Assembly: GCF_009674725.1 (NCBI RefSeq)
Contig: NZ_WKKH01000022.1
Span: 1-64,000 of the forward strand
Origin: Pedobacter petrophilus
GTDB taxonomy: Bacteria > Bacteroidota > Bacteroidia > Sphingobacteriales > Sphingobacteriaceae
Reading direction: 5' to 3'
Length of the DNA: 64,000 bases
Each line of letters begins with the position of its first letter. Position 1 is the first letter of the stretch. Shown in pieces: positions 34,908 through 44,236 of the stretch. The position numbers and the translations under genes are program-made. The notes beneath the pieces are model-generated. The model searched no databases and was not told where the DNA came from. It saw only the letters and a program-made list of their open reading frames with translations.

Positions 34908-35708
34908 CTATCTTACTGTGGCGTTAATCCTTTGCAAAGTGTTTGCGCTAAAATAACCCAATGCTCCATTCGAAATGTTTGATGGAGGGTTTGAAGGCGT
35001 TGTACCCTGATTAGGACCTCTTCCATCCTGCTGACTCAGCACATACCAGTAATCGAAAATATTCGAATCAATTCCTTCCATTTCAATGCTAAAACTGTCT
35101 CCGCTTTTTAAGCCTTCGTCATCATCATCATTGGCTTCATAAAACAATTGAATCCGCAGGTTATTCCCATTGGTTAAGCGATCATTATTTACATAAATCC
35201 GATCAAAAAAGACACCATTCACATATAGGTTGAAACGGTAAGCATTACTCTCCTTTGCAGGATCAACCAGAAAAGCCGCAGCCGTTTTACGCTCTTCTCC
35301 AAAGAAAGAATTACTGATCACGCCTATGGAATCCAGCTTTACAAAATTTGGCATTTTTGAGCTGGCCTGATAGTTTTTCCCTTCTGCCATAACATCCATA
35401 GTGTAAGTAACTCCAGAAACCCCTCTCATTCTATTCACATAAACACCAGGTGTTTTCTCTGTAAAAATATAATTATTGCCCCGGCTATCGGTCACTTTTA
35501 CAGTTGCGCCAGGTACTTTTGGATAAACCCCCACTTCATCATAACCAACAGTTTTAGTGATGATAATTTGCTGTTCAATTAACCTATCTACAATTCTCCC
35601 TTCGATAACGATCTGTGCTTCGGCATTTTTGGTATCTATTTCAATGATTTTCGTACAAGAAGTAAGGCCGACAGTGGCAATCATCAGGTAAATAAAAAGT
35701 CTTTTCAT
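34908..35708 (-). CDS. DUF4249-type lipoprotein, partner of the TonB receptor
   Basis: 266 residues. Lipoprotein signal VGLTSC (Cys 18). The N-terminal IEIDTKNAEAQIVIEGRIVD and TKTVGYDEVGVYPKVPGATVKVTDSRGN belong to the DUF4249 family (an Ig-like domain, then a mixed domain). Such proteins are encoded directly after TonB-dependent receptors in Bacteroidota and probably sit on the cell surface as accessory binding proteins, by analogy to SusD. It begins 3 bp after the receptor gene. The ligand is unknown. Confidence 0.85.
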   Translation of the reverse strand: MKRLFIYLMIATVGLTSCTKIIEIDTKNAEAQIVIEGRIVDRLIEQQIIITKTVGYDEVGVYPKVPGATVKVTDSRGNNYIFTEKTPGVYVNRMRGVSGVTYTMDVMAEGKNYQASSKMPNFVKLDSIGVISNSFFGEERKTAAAFLVDPAKESNAYRFNLYVNGVFFDRIYVNNDRLTNGNNLRIQLFYEANDDDDEGLKSGDSFSIEMEGIDSNIFDYWYVLSQQDGRGPNQGTTPSNPPSNISNGALGYFSANTLQRINATVR

Positions 35709-35711
35709 GAT

Positions 35712-38036
35712 TTAAAATTTAAAATTCCAGGTAACTGAAGGAATCATTCCAAAAAGGGAGGTTTGCTCGGCAGCCGTTTTACCAGGGTTTGCCGGATCAT
35801 TTATAAACTCGATTGAATAAGGATTCTTTCTGGCCAGGGCATTATAAACACCAAAATTCCAGCTTGACTGGAACCTGCCCCTGCGTTTTCCTTCAAGCGT
35901 TGCACTCAAATCCAAACGCATGTTATAAGGCATTCTACCGGCATTCCTTTCGGTATAGTAGTAAATGGTTTGCCCGCCAACAACATATTTACCTGCCGGA
36001 AAAGTAACTGCATTTCCTGTGCTGTAGATAAAACTTGAAGAAAACGTCCAACGCTTATTGAGGTTATAAATACCCACTACAGCTATATCATGTGTACGAT
36101 CTTGCCTCGCCGGAAAATAGTTTCCATTATTCAACTGTGCAAATTTGCGCTCGGTTTTAGATAAGGTATAGCCTACCCATCCATTAAGCTTCCCGAATTT
36201 CTTTTTAAAGAACAATTCCAAACCATAGGCCCGGCCTATTCCATAAAGCAATTCTGATTCTATATTAGAATTGGCCAGCAGTTGTGCTGCATTTTTATAA
36301 TCGATTTGATTTTGAAGCCATTTGTAGTAGACCTCACCCGAGAGTTCATATTTATTTTCATCCAGGTTTTTAAAATACCCCAGCGCTACCTGATCTGCAA
36401 TTTCTGGTTTAATGTTATTGCTGCTCAACACATATTGATCCGTAGGCGAACTAGATGTTGCATTTGTTAAAATATGAATGTTCTGGGTGTTTCGGTTGTA
36501 GGAAGCTTTTACGGAATTTTGCTCATTGAATAAATAACTAACAGAAAAACGAGGCTCCAGATTAAAATAGTTCTTATGGAATTTTCCGTTGCCTACAGTT
36601 TCCGTACTGGTAATGTTGCCGTTTACATCATACTCACTAAAATGACCAGGACCTAAAAGCGAAAAGGCTGCGAATCGAACCCCGTATAAAAAGTTAAGTT
36701 TTTCAGTCGCCGCCCATTCATCAGATACATAAGCCGCACTTTCCAAACCGTACCTTTTTTCTTGTGTTAGTGGATTAACCTGGGATGCCTGACTGGTTGT
36801 AATATCAATTGGCGAAATGCGGTGATGAGTGGCATTTAAGCCAAACCTGAGCGTATGTTTATTGCTGAAGTATTGAAAATCTTCCTTAAAATTGAAGTCG
36901 CGCACCAAAGAAGTAGCCTTAAAGTTGGTGACATCATTTAGCAACTGAACAGTATAATTGTAATTGTTGTAGATAAGTGAAGTGTTAGAAAACAACCTGT
37001 CGTTAAAAATATGATTTAAGCGAATGGTGGTGGTAACATTACCCCAATTATTCTCAAAAAGGTCTTTAATCCCGATATTATCCTTCCCGAAATAGCCGGA
37101 AATATAAATGGTATTTTTATCGTTGATTTTGTAGTTAGCCTTGGCGTTGATGTCATAAAAATTTAACGTACTGCCGTTGATAGAAGAGTCTGGGGAGGCG
37201 CGTAAAAACAGGTCGATATAAGTTCTCCTAAAGCTCACCATAAACGAACCCTTATCTTTTACAATTGGTCCTTCGGCTTTAAACCGTGAGGCAATCAAAC
37301 CAATTCCACCCTGAAATTTAAACTCTTTATTATTTCCATCATCCATTTTAACATCTAAAACAGAGGATAAACGACCGCCATACTGCGCAGGCATTCCACC
37401 TTTATAAAGACTTACATCTTTGATGGCATCTGCATTAAAAGTAGAAAAGAAACCCAGTAAGTGCGATGAATTATAAACTACTGCTTCATCAAGAATTATT
37501 AAATTCTGATCGGCCGCGCCACCACGAACATAAAAACCCGTGTTTCCTTCTCCACCAGATTTCACCCCTGGCAGCAATTGAATGGTTTTTAACACATCTT
37601 TCTCACCCAATAAAACGGGAATAGCATTTAAAGATTCCATATCGATCCTTTCCAATCCCATTTGTGCGCTTTTAACGTTTTCATTTTTTCTGTTATTGGC
37701 ACTCACGGTTACTTCAGCAAGGTCATTTGCTGTTTTCAGTTCCTCATTCAGCTTAGTATCTTTATTTAAGTCGATACTTTTAGTGATTGGAACATAGCCC
37801 GTATAACTTATGGTAACCGTGTACATTCCCTGAACCTGAGTTAAGGCAAAATAGCCATATCCGTTAGTTAGGGTACCGGAAGTTGCTGAACCAGTGATTT
37901 TAATGGTTGCACCAATGAGCGTTTCGCCGGAACTTGCATCGCGAATGGTGCCACTTAGTGTGAATTTGGTTTGAGCATGAACAGCAAAACTGGTTAGAAA
38001 TAGCAACAAAAAAAACAAGTAAAATTTTATTGACAT
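35712..38036 (-). CDS. TonB-dependent outer-membrane receptor with carboxypeptidase-like domain
   Basis: 774 residues from the ATG at 38036 (signal peptide MSIKFYLFFLLLFLTSFAVHA, then Gln); a start seven codons upstream is less signal-like. Residues about 25-110 form a carboxypeptidase-regulatory-like Ig domain (GTIRDASSGETLIGATIKIT). The plug follows: IPVLLGEKDVLKTIQLLPGV, GNTGFYVRGGAADQNLIILD, VSLYKGGMPAQYGGRLSSVL. A 22-strand barrel runs to a C-terminal aromatic residue (SVTWNFKF). It imports an unknown ligand with TonB energy, together with the DUF4249 lipoprotein. Confidence 0.92.
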   Translation of the reverse strand: MSIKFYLFFLLLFLTSFAVHAQTKFTLSGTIRDASSGETLIGATIKITGSATSGTLTNGYGYFALTQVQGMYTVTISYTGYVPITKSIDLNKDTKLNEELKTANDLAEVTVSANNRKNENVKSAQMGLERIDMESLNAIPVLLGEKDVLKTIQLLPGVKSGGEGNTGFYVRGGAADQNLIILDEAVVYNSSHLLGFFSTFNADAIKDVSLYKGGMPAQYGGRLSSVLDVKMDDGNNKEFKFQGGIGLIASRFKAEGPIVKDKGSFMVSFRRTYIDLFLRASPDSSINGSTLNFYDINAKANYKINDKNTIYISGYFGKDNIGIKDLFENNWGNVTTTIRLNHIFNDRLFSNTSLIYNNYNYTVQLLNDVTNFKATSLVRDFNFKEDFQYFSNKHTLRFGLNATHHRISPIDITTSQASQVNPLTQEKRYGLESAAYVSDEWAATEKLNFLYGVRFAAFSLLGPGHFSEYDVNGNITSTETVGNGKFHKNYFNLEPRFSVSYLFNEQNSVKASYNRNTQNIHILTNATSSSPTDQYVLSSNNIKPEIADQVALGYFKNLDENKYELSGEVYYKWLQNQIDYKNAAQLLANSNIESELLYGIGRAYGLELFFKKKFGKLNGWVGYTLSKTERKFAQLNNGNYFPARQDRTHDIAVVGIYNLNKRWTFSSSFIYSTGNAVTFPAGKYVVGGQTIYYYTERNAGRMPYNMRLDLSATLEGKRRGRFQSSWNFGVYNALARKNPYSIEFINDPANPGKTAAEQTSLFGMIPSVTWNFKF

Positions 38037-38276
38037 ATAGGCTGCAACTTTTAACATGAGACGCTAAATGTACGAAATACAAAATGATGTAGTCATGACG
38101 AATTTCGTGTCAGAAGGTATAATTGTGAGAGAGAATCAGCTCCTTTAGTTCCCCGCCGGCGGGGAGACGGGGTGGCTATAGCAAAGCGGATAAAACCTGC
38201 ATCTATTTTACAGCGAACATGTTTGCATCCCCCTATTCAACGAGGAGACAAAGTGCCCATAGCGAAGCATTTAGAA
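38037..38276. other. Intergenic region with a GC-rich palindrome
   Basis: TCCCCGCCGGCGGGGA (38150-38165) is a perfect palindrome in otherwise AT-rich DNA, flanked by CTCCTTTAGTT and GACGGGGTGGC. The block is more GC-rich than its surroundings and looks like a dispersed intergenic repeat. Confidence 0.45.
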
Positions 38277-38939
38277 CTATTTTTTCAACAAATGAGGTTC
38301 AACGGCTTTTCTCCAGATGGCATAACCCGCCGCATTCATATGCAACATATCTTCTAAGAAAAGTTCCGGCCGAAGTTTTTCATCTTTGGTTAGCATCAGG
38401 CTGTACACATCAACATATTTAGTATTGGCTTCTTTAGAGAGAAAAGCTTTAATTAAGGCATTCGAAGCCATTGCTTTTTCTTTAAACGCATCTCTGCTTG
38501 GGCTAGGTTTAATAGAAATATAAATGACAGGAACATTTGGCAATTTCGCCCTGATGGATTTATAAAGATTCACCGTTCTGTTTAATACTGAATCTGGTGT
38601 AGTCTGTGCATTCGGAAGATCATTCTCTCCAACATAAAGCACTATTTGACGGGGTTGATAGGGAAAAACAACATCATTTAAATAAAACGTAATATCGTTG
38701 GTTACCGCACCACCAATCCCCCGGTTTAGCACATTATATTTGGCAAAAACCTGGATTAAATCGTCCCATTTACGGATAGAAGAACTCCCTACAAACAATA
38801 TCGGATTTACAGGAGGTTTGTACATCTGATCATATTTCTTGATCGTTTGCACATCTTCCCAGAAAGCGGGTTTGTTTTGGGCAGAAGCATTTATAAATAA
38901 GAATATCGAACATACAATGGCGACAAATATCTTTTTCAT
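38277..38939 (-). CDS. GDSL/SGNH-family secreted hydrolase
   Basis: 220 residues. Signal peptide ends ASA followed by Gln. SGNH blocks: FVGSSSIRKWDDL (block I, nucleophile Ser), VLNRGIGGAVTNDI (block II Gly), IVLYVGENDLPN (block III Asn in GEND) and FLEDMLHMNAAGYAIW (block V Asp-x-x-His). The family cleaves esters, often acetyl groups of polysaccharides; the substrate cannot be named. It is transcribed alone, upstream of the TonB/DUF4249 operon in the same direction. Confidence 0.92.
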   Translation of the reverse strand: MKKIFVAIVCSIFLFINASAQNKPAFWEDVQTIKKYDQMYKPPVNPILFVGSSSIRKWDDLIQVFAKYNVLNRGIGGAVTNDITFYLNDVVFPYQPRQIVLYVGENDLPNAQTTPDSVLNRTVNLYKSIRAKLPNVPVIYISIKPSPSRDAFKEKAMASNALIKAFLSKEANTKYVDVYSLMLTKDEKLRPELFLEDMLHMNAAGYAIWRKAVEPHLLKK

Positions 38940-39069
38940 ACTTTGATTTTTGATGTAAAAAGATACAAGGTAGTCATCATCATTAAAAAATGCTTAAAAA
39001 AGTCTGTAACGGATTGAATAGTTTGTTAAACACAAATTCAAATACAGCTTAATCCATTGAAGTTTAAAA

Positions 39070-39101
39070 CAAAAAATCGGTTGGTAGTACACCAACCGAT
39101 T
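39070..39101 (-). terminator. Terminator of SusCD operon 1
   Basis: On the minus strand AATCGGTTGGT, loop GTACT and ACCAACCGATT form a perfect 11-bp stem, followed by a T-run. It lies 39 nt after the SusD stop codon. Confidence 0.9.
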
Positions 39102-39139
39102 CAAATTATCAGTATTTAATCATGTTTAATCCTTAAATT

Positions 39140-40573
39140 TTATTTCACATCAAACCATAATCTGGTTGTTAGCAAATCTGTTCCCTGGCTTGCTACTGCA
39201 TTTCGGTAGCTCTGCCCGTTTAAAGATTGTTCTGTGCCAGGATAAATAAAGCGAACCGGAATCTGTCCGTTTAACACGGTGTTTGCTGATGCCGTAAGTT
39301 CCGGGTAATCAAGTCTGCGTCTTTCTGCCCATGCTTCTAAACCCTGACCAAAAAGTGCCAGCCATTTTTGTTCGCCAATTGATTTTTTATAATTGGAAGG
39401 ATCATATTGGACAGCTCTCTGAGCTGTATAGTTAGCAATTAATGCATCGGAAATGCCAAACTGCTTCAATGAAGCTGCGATGCCTTGATTATATAAATCA
39501 GCGGCATTTTCTGCCGTCAAACCGCGCGCTGCTGCCTCTGCCCGGTCAAACAATAATTCTGCATAGCTAAAAATTACCGCAGGCGACTGAGGTGTCAGAA
39601 AATAAGCGCCTGGTCTTGATGTCTTCGCAAAACCAAAGTTACTGGCTTCAGAATTGGTTAAACCATTCGGCAATCCTACATATTCTTCTGGTGTAGCTGT
39701 TTGCGTTTTGCTTGCGTAAACGGGTAAACGCGGATCACTCAGGCTGAATAGTTTATCTACAATCGTTTTACTAATCCGGTAATCATCCCTGGTATCAAAC
39801 TGTGCGCTTACCGGGTTCTGTTGCGGCGAAACCTGGTAAATCAATTGGGCAATATCTGCATTTGCACTGATGTAACTACCACCCTCACTTTTTATTTTAT
39901 CTAAAACCTGTTGTGCTTTCGCTGGTTCCCTATCCGCAATGCGAAGGGCAACTCTTAACCGCAATGAGTTTGCAAATTTCTTCCACTTTGCAATGTCGCC
40001 ATTATAGATAATATCGCCACTGATGGCTGTTCCAGCTGGATTTAAAACACTATTTGCCGTTTTTAAATCTTCCAGTATTCCATAATAAACGTCCTTTTGT
40101 TTATCATAAGCAGGCGTTATAAATTCATTTATTTTCCCGGCCTGGCTGTATGGAACATCTCCATAAGCATCAGTCAGCAATAAAAAAGACCAGGATCTTA
40201 ACGTCAAAGCCACACCTCTGTAGTTTGGATTATTAGTGGTATTGCCAATTTCGATCACTTTATTTAAGCCTGTAATGCTCGTAGAATATAAGGTAGACCA
40301 CAGTGAAGTGAAACTGCTATTACTGTAAATAAAACGATCTTCTTCGGTATACTGCACTTTAGCCCACTGTTGCACAAAGAGCAAACTGGAATTCATGTTA
40401 TTGGTTGTTCCCCAATAGGCATCAGCAGTGTTTTTAATTGCTGCAGTTAGCAGGTAATCCGGCTGTGCATTTTCCGTAGCATTTGGATTGATATTAACAT
40501 CATCCAGCTCTTTACGGCAGGATGCAGCAACCAGCGAAAGTAAAATAAAGGTATATAGGATATTATTTTTCAT
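39140..40573 (-). CDS. SusD/RagB-type outer-membrane lipoprotein (pair 1)
   Basis: 477 residues. Lipoprotein signal LVAASC (Cys 19) followed by RKELDDVNINPNATENAQPD, the start of the SusD-like_2 group. TPR-like helices include YRGVALTLRSWSFLLLTDAY and GDVPYSQAG, the usual SusD phrase; the C-terminal part includes IGEQKWLALFGQGLEAWAER. SusD proteins capture the ligand on the cell surface and hand it to the SusC barrel. It lies 10 bp after susC and is transcribed with it. The long sulfur-responsive leader (43.8-44.27 kb) suggests a sulfur-containing ligand rather than a glycan. Confidence 0.9.
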   Translation of the reverse strand: MKNNILYTFILLSLVAASCRKELDDVNINPNATENAQPDYLLTAAIKNTADAYWGTTNNMNSSLLFVQQWAKVQYTEEDRFIYSNSSFTSLWSTLYSTSITGLNKVIEIGNTTNNPNYRGVALTLRSWSFLLLTDAYGDVPYSQAGKINEFITPAYDKQKDVYYGILEDLKTANSVLNPAGTAISGDIIYNGDIAKWKKFANSLRLRVALRIADREPAKAQQVLDKIKSEGGSYISANADIAQLIYQVSPQQNPVSAQFDTRDDYRISKTIVDKLFSLSDPRLPVYASKTQTATPEEYVGLPNGLTNSEASNFGFAKTSRPGAYFLTPQSPAVIFSYAELLFDRAEAAARGLTAENAADLYNQGIAASLKQFGISDALIANYTAQRAVQYDPSNYKKSIGEQKWLALFGQGLEAWAERRRLDYPELTASANTVLNGQIPVRFIYPGTEQSLNGQSYRNAVASQGTDLLTTRLWFDVK

Positions 40574-40583
40574 GATGGGAAAA

Positions 40584-43500
40584 TTAAAATTTGATGTTCA
40601 GGTTGATTCCGTAAGTCCGTGTAGTTGGGTTTGATAAACTTTCCAAACCTTGTCCGTTCCCTGTATTAAAGGCAACTTCCGGATCAATGTCTTCGGTATT
40701 GCGATGTAAAATAGCCAGGTTTCTACCGACTAAGGCTACTGAAACGCCTTGTAAGTTCAATGAACGAATCCATTTAGCCGGTAAATTGTAGGTTAGTTTA
40801 ATTTCACGAAGCTTCACATAAGAAGCATCGAAAATATTGGCTTCATCTATGGTACGGAAAGATTTATAATAAGTTTGTGCAGAAAGAATTTTATCGTTCC
40901 GTTTTCCATCCGCAGTAACGCCATCGAAGATCATTCCGTCATCGTAAACCGTTGTACCGGTGGGCGCACTGGTTCCATTAGCCAATCTAACCGTTCCATT
41001 CTCTTTTTTATTATCTGGGTAATAATAGGAAAGCCCCCCAAATTCTGCACCCCTGCCTGGTAAAGTTGAAGCTAAAACACCTGTATAAGTTCCTGTAGAA
41101 TAGGTACCGTTGTAAATGGAACCTCCAAAACTGGCATCTACTAAAACACCCAGACTAAAGCCTTTGTAATTGAAGGTATTGTAAATTCCTCCGATCCAAT
41201 CTGGTGTGTATTTCCCTAAAACCCTTTTGGTTGGATCGGTTTGCGGAGCGCCGGTTGCATTTACTACAATATTTCCGCTGCCATCCCTTAAAAAGGCATT
41301 ACCAAATAAGGCTCCGTAAGGTTGGCCAACGGCAGCGATTACCTGTGCCGAGTTTGTAGCGACCACGTAATTTGTTAATAACCCCTCTTTGTCTAATTCA
41401 ATTACCTTGCTTCTGTTTGCTGCATAATTTACATCAATATCCCAGGTAAATTGCTTCTTAATCGGTGTAATACCCAATTGCACTTCAATTCCTTTATTGT
41501 TAATTTTTCCTGCGTTCAGTAATTTAGATCTGAAACCTGTACCCTGGCTTACATCAACACTTAAAATCTGATCATAACTATTGGTGTTATACAAACTTAA
41601 ATCAAAACGTAGTCGCTTGTTAAATAAAACGGCCTCTGCACCTAATTCAGACGAAGTTGTGGTTTCCGGTTTTAAATTTGGATTTAAATCGGTGGCAGAT
41701 GGGGTAAGTTGCGGACTTGCTCCAAATGGCGCACCAGAGGTATAAGTATTCAGCAAGCGGTATGGATCTGCATCTTTACCCACTTTAGACCAGCCTCCGC
41801 GGATTTTTGCATAATCCAATACTTCACTCTTTATATCGAAAGCTTCCGTAAGTACAAAACTTCCGTTAAAAGACGGGTAGAAATAGGACCGGTTTTGTGC
41901 TGGCAAAGTAGAAGACCAATCGTTACGTGCCGTAATATTTGCGAACAGGTAATTTCTAAATCCAATTTGCCCGGATGCATAACCACTATAGGATTTTAAT
42001 TCGCTATAATTATTGGATGAAGTTAAAGGATCTCTCGAATTACTCAAGGTATATAAACCTGCAACGGCCAAACGTGGGGCACTTTGATCATTCTGTTCAA
42101 TGTACCTCGAACGAATATTTCCACCCAACAAAGCCTCTAAACTGAAGTCGTCATTCAACTGCTTGTTGTAACTTAAAGTTGCATCCGTATTGTTTTCATT
42201 TACCGTAAAAGCACTTTCAGTATAAGAGCCAAATGGTGTTCCGTTGGTACCATAGGCAATTTTTATTTTCCGGCGATCATTGTAATAATCTGTTCCCGAA
42301 CGGAAGTTGAAGTTTAAGCCATCTATGATTTTATAGTTTAAGCCAACGCTTCCAATAATCCTGTTTCTGTTTTGAGCAACAGTATTTTCGTAAGCTACCC
42401 AATAAGGATTACTATAATAGCTATTGTTCCAATTGAAGGTATTTCCATTCTCATCCAGATAATTTTTCAATTGATTAATATCTACTTGTCTCCCAAACCA
42501 GGCAAACTGTAGCATGGTACTGGTTGATCTTGAACCACCAGTACCGGGCAAGTTATCAGAAGCAAGCTTGCTATAGTTTGCATTTGCCGTGATGGTAAGT
42601 TTTGGTGTTAACCGCAAGGTTGTATTTAATGCAAAAGAGTTTTTTCCCTGACCAGAGTTGGGCACAATGCCTACTTGTTTCAGGTTATTGTATGATAAAC
42701 GGTAGTCGATCTTATCACTCGCATCTTCGATAGATATACCATTCGCCAAGGAATATCCCGTTTCGAAGAAATCTCTTACGTTATCCGGGTTGGCTACAAA
42801 CGGAACAGCTACTCCTTTAGAAAAAAACTGAGGAATTAAACGGCCATCCATCCTGGGGCCCCAGCTTTCATCTACCCCATCATTTACCCCTGCGCCTTTT
42901 CCATCTACATAGCTAAATTTCCCTTCAGACCCTTGCCCGAATACATCCTGATATTTTGGTAAGGTTAACAGACTCTCAATTACTGCATTGGAATTGAAAG
43001 AAATGCCCAGGCCTTTTTTCGATTTACCGGTTTTGGTTTTGATAATGATTACACCCGCAGCAGCTCTTGATCCGTATAATGCCGCGGCATTCGGCCCTTT
43101 CAGCACACTGATTGATTCGATATCATTCGGGTTGATATCTGAAATGGCATTGGCATAATCCCGCGCGCCTGCAGAGTTGAGCTGTGAGTTATCTACAGGA
43201 ATCCCATCCACCACAAACAATGGCTGATTATTCCCGGAGATAGACGTTTCGCCCCTGATTACCACCCGGGAAGAACCCATATCGCCCTGACTATTCGTTA
43301 CCCTAACCCCGGCTACTTTACCGGCGAGTGCGTTTACAAGATTAGATTCCCTCGCTTCAGTTAAGCTTTCGCCTTTTAGCTCCTGAACGGCATAACCTAA
43401 AGATTTCTTTTGTCTGGAGATACCCAAAGCCGTTACAACCACTTCATCAAGCGCATTATCGCTATCACTCAAAGTCACGGCAAGCGTTTTTGTTGCTTCA

Positions 43501-43757
43501 GTTACCTCAATCTCCCGGGTAGCAAAACCAATATACGAGAAGACAAGAGTACTTTTCCCAGCGACTGAGATGCTGAATGCACCGTTATTATCTGTGGTTA
43601 CGGCCTGTTTAGTTCCTTTTACAAATACAGAAACGCCCGGCAGGGTTTCACCGGAAGCGCCCTTTACCGTTCCAGACACTGGAATATTCTGCGCCTGAAC
43701 GAAATTTGAAAGCAATAGCAAAAAGAATATCGCCGGCAGCTTTATTTTCTTAAACAT
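40584..43757 (-). CDS. SusC/RagA-type TonB-linked outer-membrane transporter (pair 1)
   Basis: 1057 residues. Signal peptide MFKKIKLPAIFFLLLLSNFVQA, then Gln. The Ig-like carboxypeptidase domain (VSGTVKGASGETLPGVSVFV) is followed by the SusC-type TonB-box region (LDEVVVTALGISRQKKSLGY), the plug (NLVNALAGKVAGVRVTNSQG, QPLFVVDGIPVDNS, IESISVLKGPNAAALYGSRA) and a barrel ending in TYGINLNIKF. It imports the ligand caught by SusD. No glycoside hydrolase, sulfatase or regulator is in the operon. Instead a SAM-I riboswitch and a Cys-rich small ORF precede it, so expression probably rises when SAM and cysteine are low. Confidence 0.93.
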   Translation of the reverse strand: MFKKIKLPAIFFLLLLSNFVQAQNIPVSGTVKGASGETLPGVSVFVKGTKQAVTTDNNGAFSISVAGKSTLVFSYIGFATREIEVTEATKTLAVTLSDSDNALDEVVVTALGISRQKKSLGYAVQELKGESLTEARESNLVNALAGKVAGVRVTNSQGDMGSSRVVIRGETSISGNNQPLFVVDGIPVDNSQLNSAGARDYANAISDINPNDIESISVLKGPNAAALYGSRAAAGVIIIKTKTGKSKKGLGISFNSNAVIESLLTLPKYQDVFGQGSEGKFSYVDGKGAGVNDGVDESWGPRMDGRLIPQFFSKGVAVPFVANPDNVRDFFETGYSLANGISIEDASDKIDYRLSYNNLKQVGIVPNSGQGKNSFALNTTLRLTPKLTITANANYSKLASDNLPGTGGSRSTSTMLQFAWFGRQVDINQLKNYLDENGNTFNWNNSYYSNPYWVAYENTVAQNRNRIIGSVGLNYKIIDGLNFNFRSGTDYYNDRRKIKIAYGTNGTPFGSYTESAFTVNENNTDATLSYNKQLNDDFSLEALLGGNIRSRYIEQNDQSAPRLAVAGLYTLSNSRDPLTSSNNYSELKSYSGYASGQIGFRNYLFANITARNDWSSTLPAQNRSYFYPSFNGSFVLTEAFDIKSEVLDYAKIRGGWSKVGKDADPYRLLNTYTSGAPFGASPQLTPSATDLNPNLKPETTTSSELGAEAVLFNKRLRFDLSLYNTNSYDQILSVDVSQGTGFRSKLLNAGKINNKGIEVQLGITPIKKQFTWDIDVNYAANRSKVIELDKEGLLTNYVVATNSAQVIAAVGQPYGALFGNAFLRDGSGNIVVNATGAPQTDPTKRVLGKYTPDWIGGIYNTFNYKGFSLGVLVDASFGGSIYNGTYSTGTYTGVLASTLPGRGAEFGGLSYYYPDNKKENGTVRLANGTSAPTGTTVYDDGMIFDGVTADGKRNDKILSAQTYYKSFRTIDEANIFDASYVKLREIKLTYNLPAKWIRSLNLQGVSVALVGRNLAILHRNTEDIDPEVAFNTGNGQGLESLSNPTTRTYGINLNIKF

Positions 43758-43797
43758 AATTAGTGTTGATTAATGATCATTTAAAAATGGTGAATGC

Positions 43798-43840
43798 AAA
43801 AAATTCGGGCAAAGCAATTCCACTTCGCCATCAGGGCGAT
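43798..43840 (-). promoter_or_regulatory. Putative attenuator: mutually exclusive hairpins before susC
   Basis: On the minus strand ATCGCC (43840-43835) can pair with GGCGA (43829-43825). Alternatively, GGCGAAG (43829-43823) can pair with CTTTGCC (43814-43808), followed by CGAA and six T (43803-43798). The two stems share GGCGA, so only one forms at a time; the second resembles a terminator. They lie 53 nt after the Cys-rich frame and 40 nt before susC. On the plus strand the first stem also resembles a short terminator, so the reading is not unique. Confidence 0.45.
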
Positions 43841-43892
43841 TTTTTTACAGACGTGAATAATTATTTAATTAAAATGGATAGTATGGTATTTA

Positions 43893-43991
43893 TCAACTGC
43901 TACAGCAACAAATACCCTTGCACATTCGAAGGATTAAGAAGGTGTTTAAATTTACGCTTTGAATTGATTGTTCTTTGTTAGTTTTTTCCAT
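43893..43991 (-). CDS. Putative Cys-rich leader peptide (32 codons) of SusCD operon 1
   Basis: The ATG at 43991 opens a 32-residue frame that begins MEKTNKEQSIQSV and ends LRMCKGICCCSS; the cysteine codons are TGC, TGT, TGC and TGT. It is on the same strand and in the same transcript as the SAM riboswitch upstream and susC downstream. Clustered Cys codons at the end of a tiny frame are a hallmark of cysteine-responsive ribosome-stalling leaders known from actinobacteria. No membrane or signal features are seen. There is no Shine-Dalgarno site, as is usual here. Function is inference; the frame itself is certain. Confidence 0.5.
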   Translation of the reverse strand: MEKTNKEQSIQSVNLNTFLILRMCKGICCCSS

Positions 43992-44046
43992 CTAGTTTCT
44001 ATTAACGCTACATCTATACTTATCAGGTTTTGCGAAACCGGCTTAT

Positions 44047-44078
44047 AAAAAAAGCACGCCCATTAAATCAGGAGTGCT
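44047..44078 (-). terminator. SAM riboswitch expression-platform terminator
   Basis: On the minus strand AGCACTCC (44078-44071) pairs with GGCGTGCT (44060-44053) with one mismatch and runs into six more T. It begins 27 nt after the aptamer's P1 strand, the right place for ligand-induced termination. Confidence 0.8.
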
Positions 44079-44104
44079 CTCATATATTATCTTTAATAAT
44101 TTGC

Positions 44105-44218
44105 ATTCATCTGACTTAACTAACCCAAATTACTTGGGGTGGAATTAGCACCATATCCATTTTTAAGGCTGGTTGCTAAGGTTTCGCAGGGCCATTCCCT
44201 CCACCTTTCTTGATAAGT
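44105..44218 (-). ncRNA. SAM-I (S-box) riboswitch
   Basis: On the minus strand the conserved S-box elements come in order: ACTTATCAAGAAAGGTGGAG, then GGAATGGCCCTGCGAAACC, then TTAGCAACC, then ATGGTGCTAATTCC, a P4 hairpin (CCAAGTAATTTGG), and GATGAAT closing P1 against ACTTATC with one mismatch. This matches the S-box consensus AGGUGGAGGGAcuGGCCC, GAAACCnnnGCAACC and GGUGCUAAUUCC. SAM binding normally switches transcription off. S-box leaders in Bacteroidota usually precede methionine biosynthesis genes; here the next gene is susC. A promoter precedes it and a terminator follows. Confidence 0.93.
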
Positions 44219-44236
44219 ATTTTAAAATAACTGGCG

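Noticed and set aside
43763..43981. Open frame of 72 codons on the plus strand over the SusCD leader
   Set aside because: It is antisense to the leader, has no family features, and its start overlaps the susC leader; the minus-strand elements explain the region.
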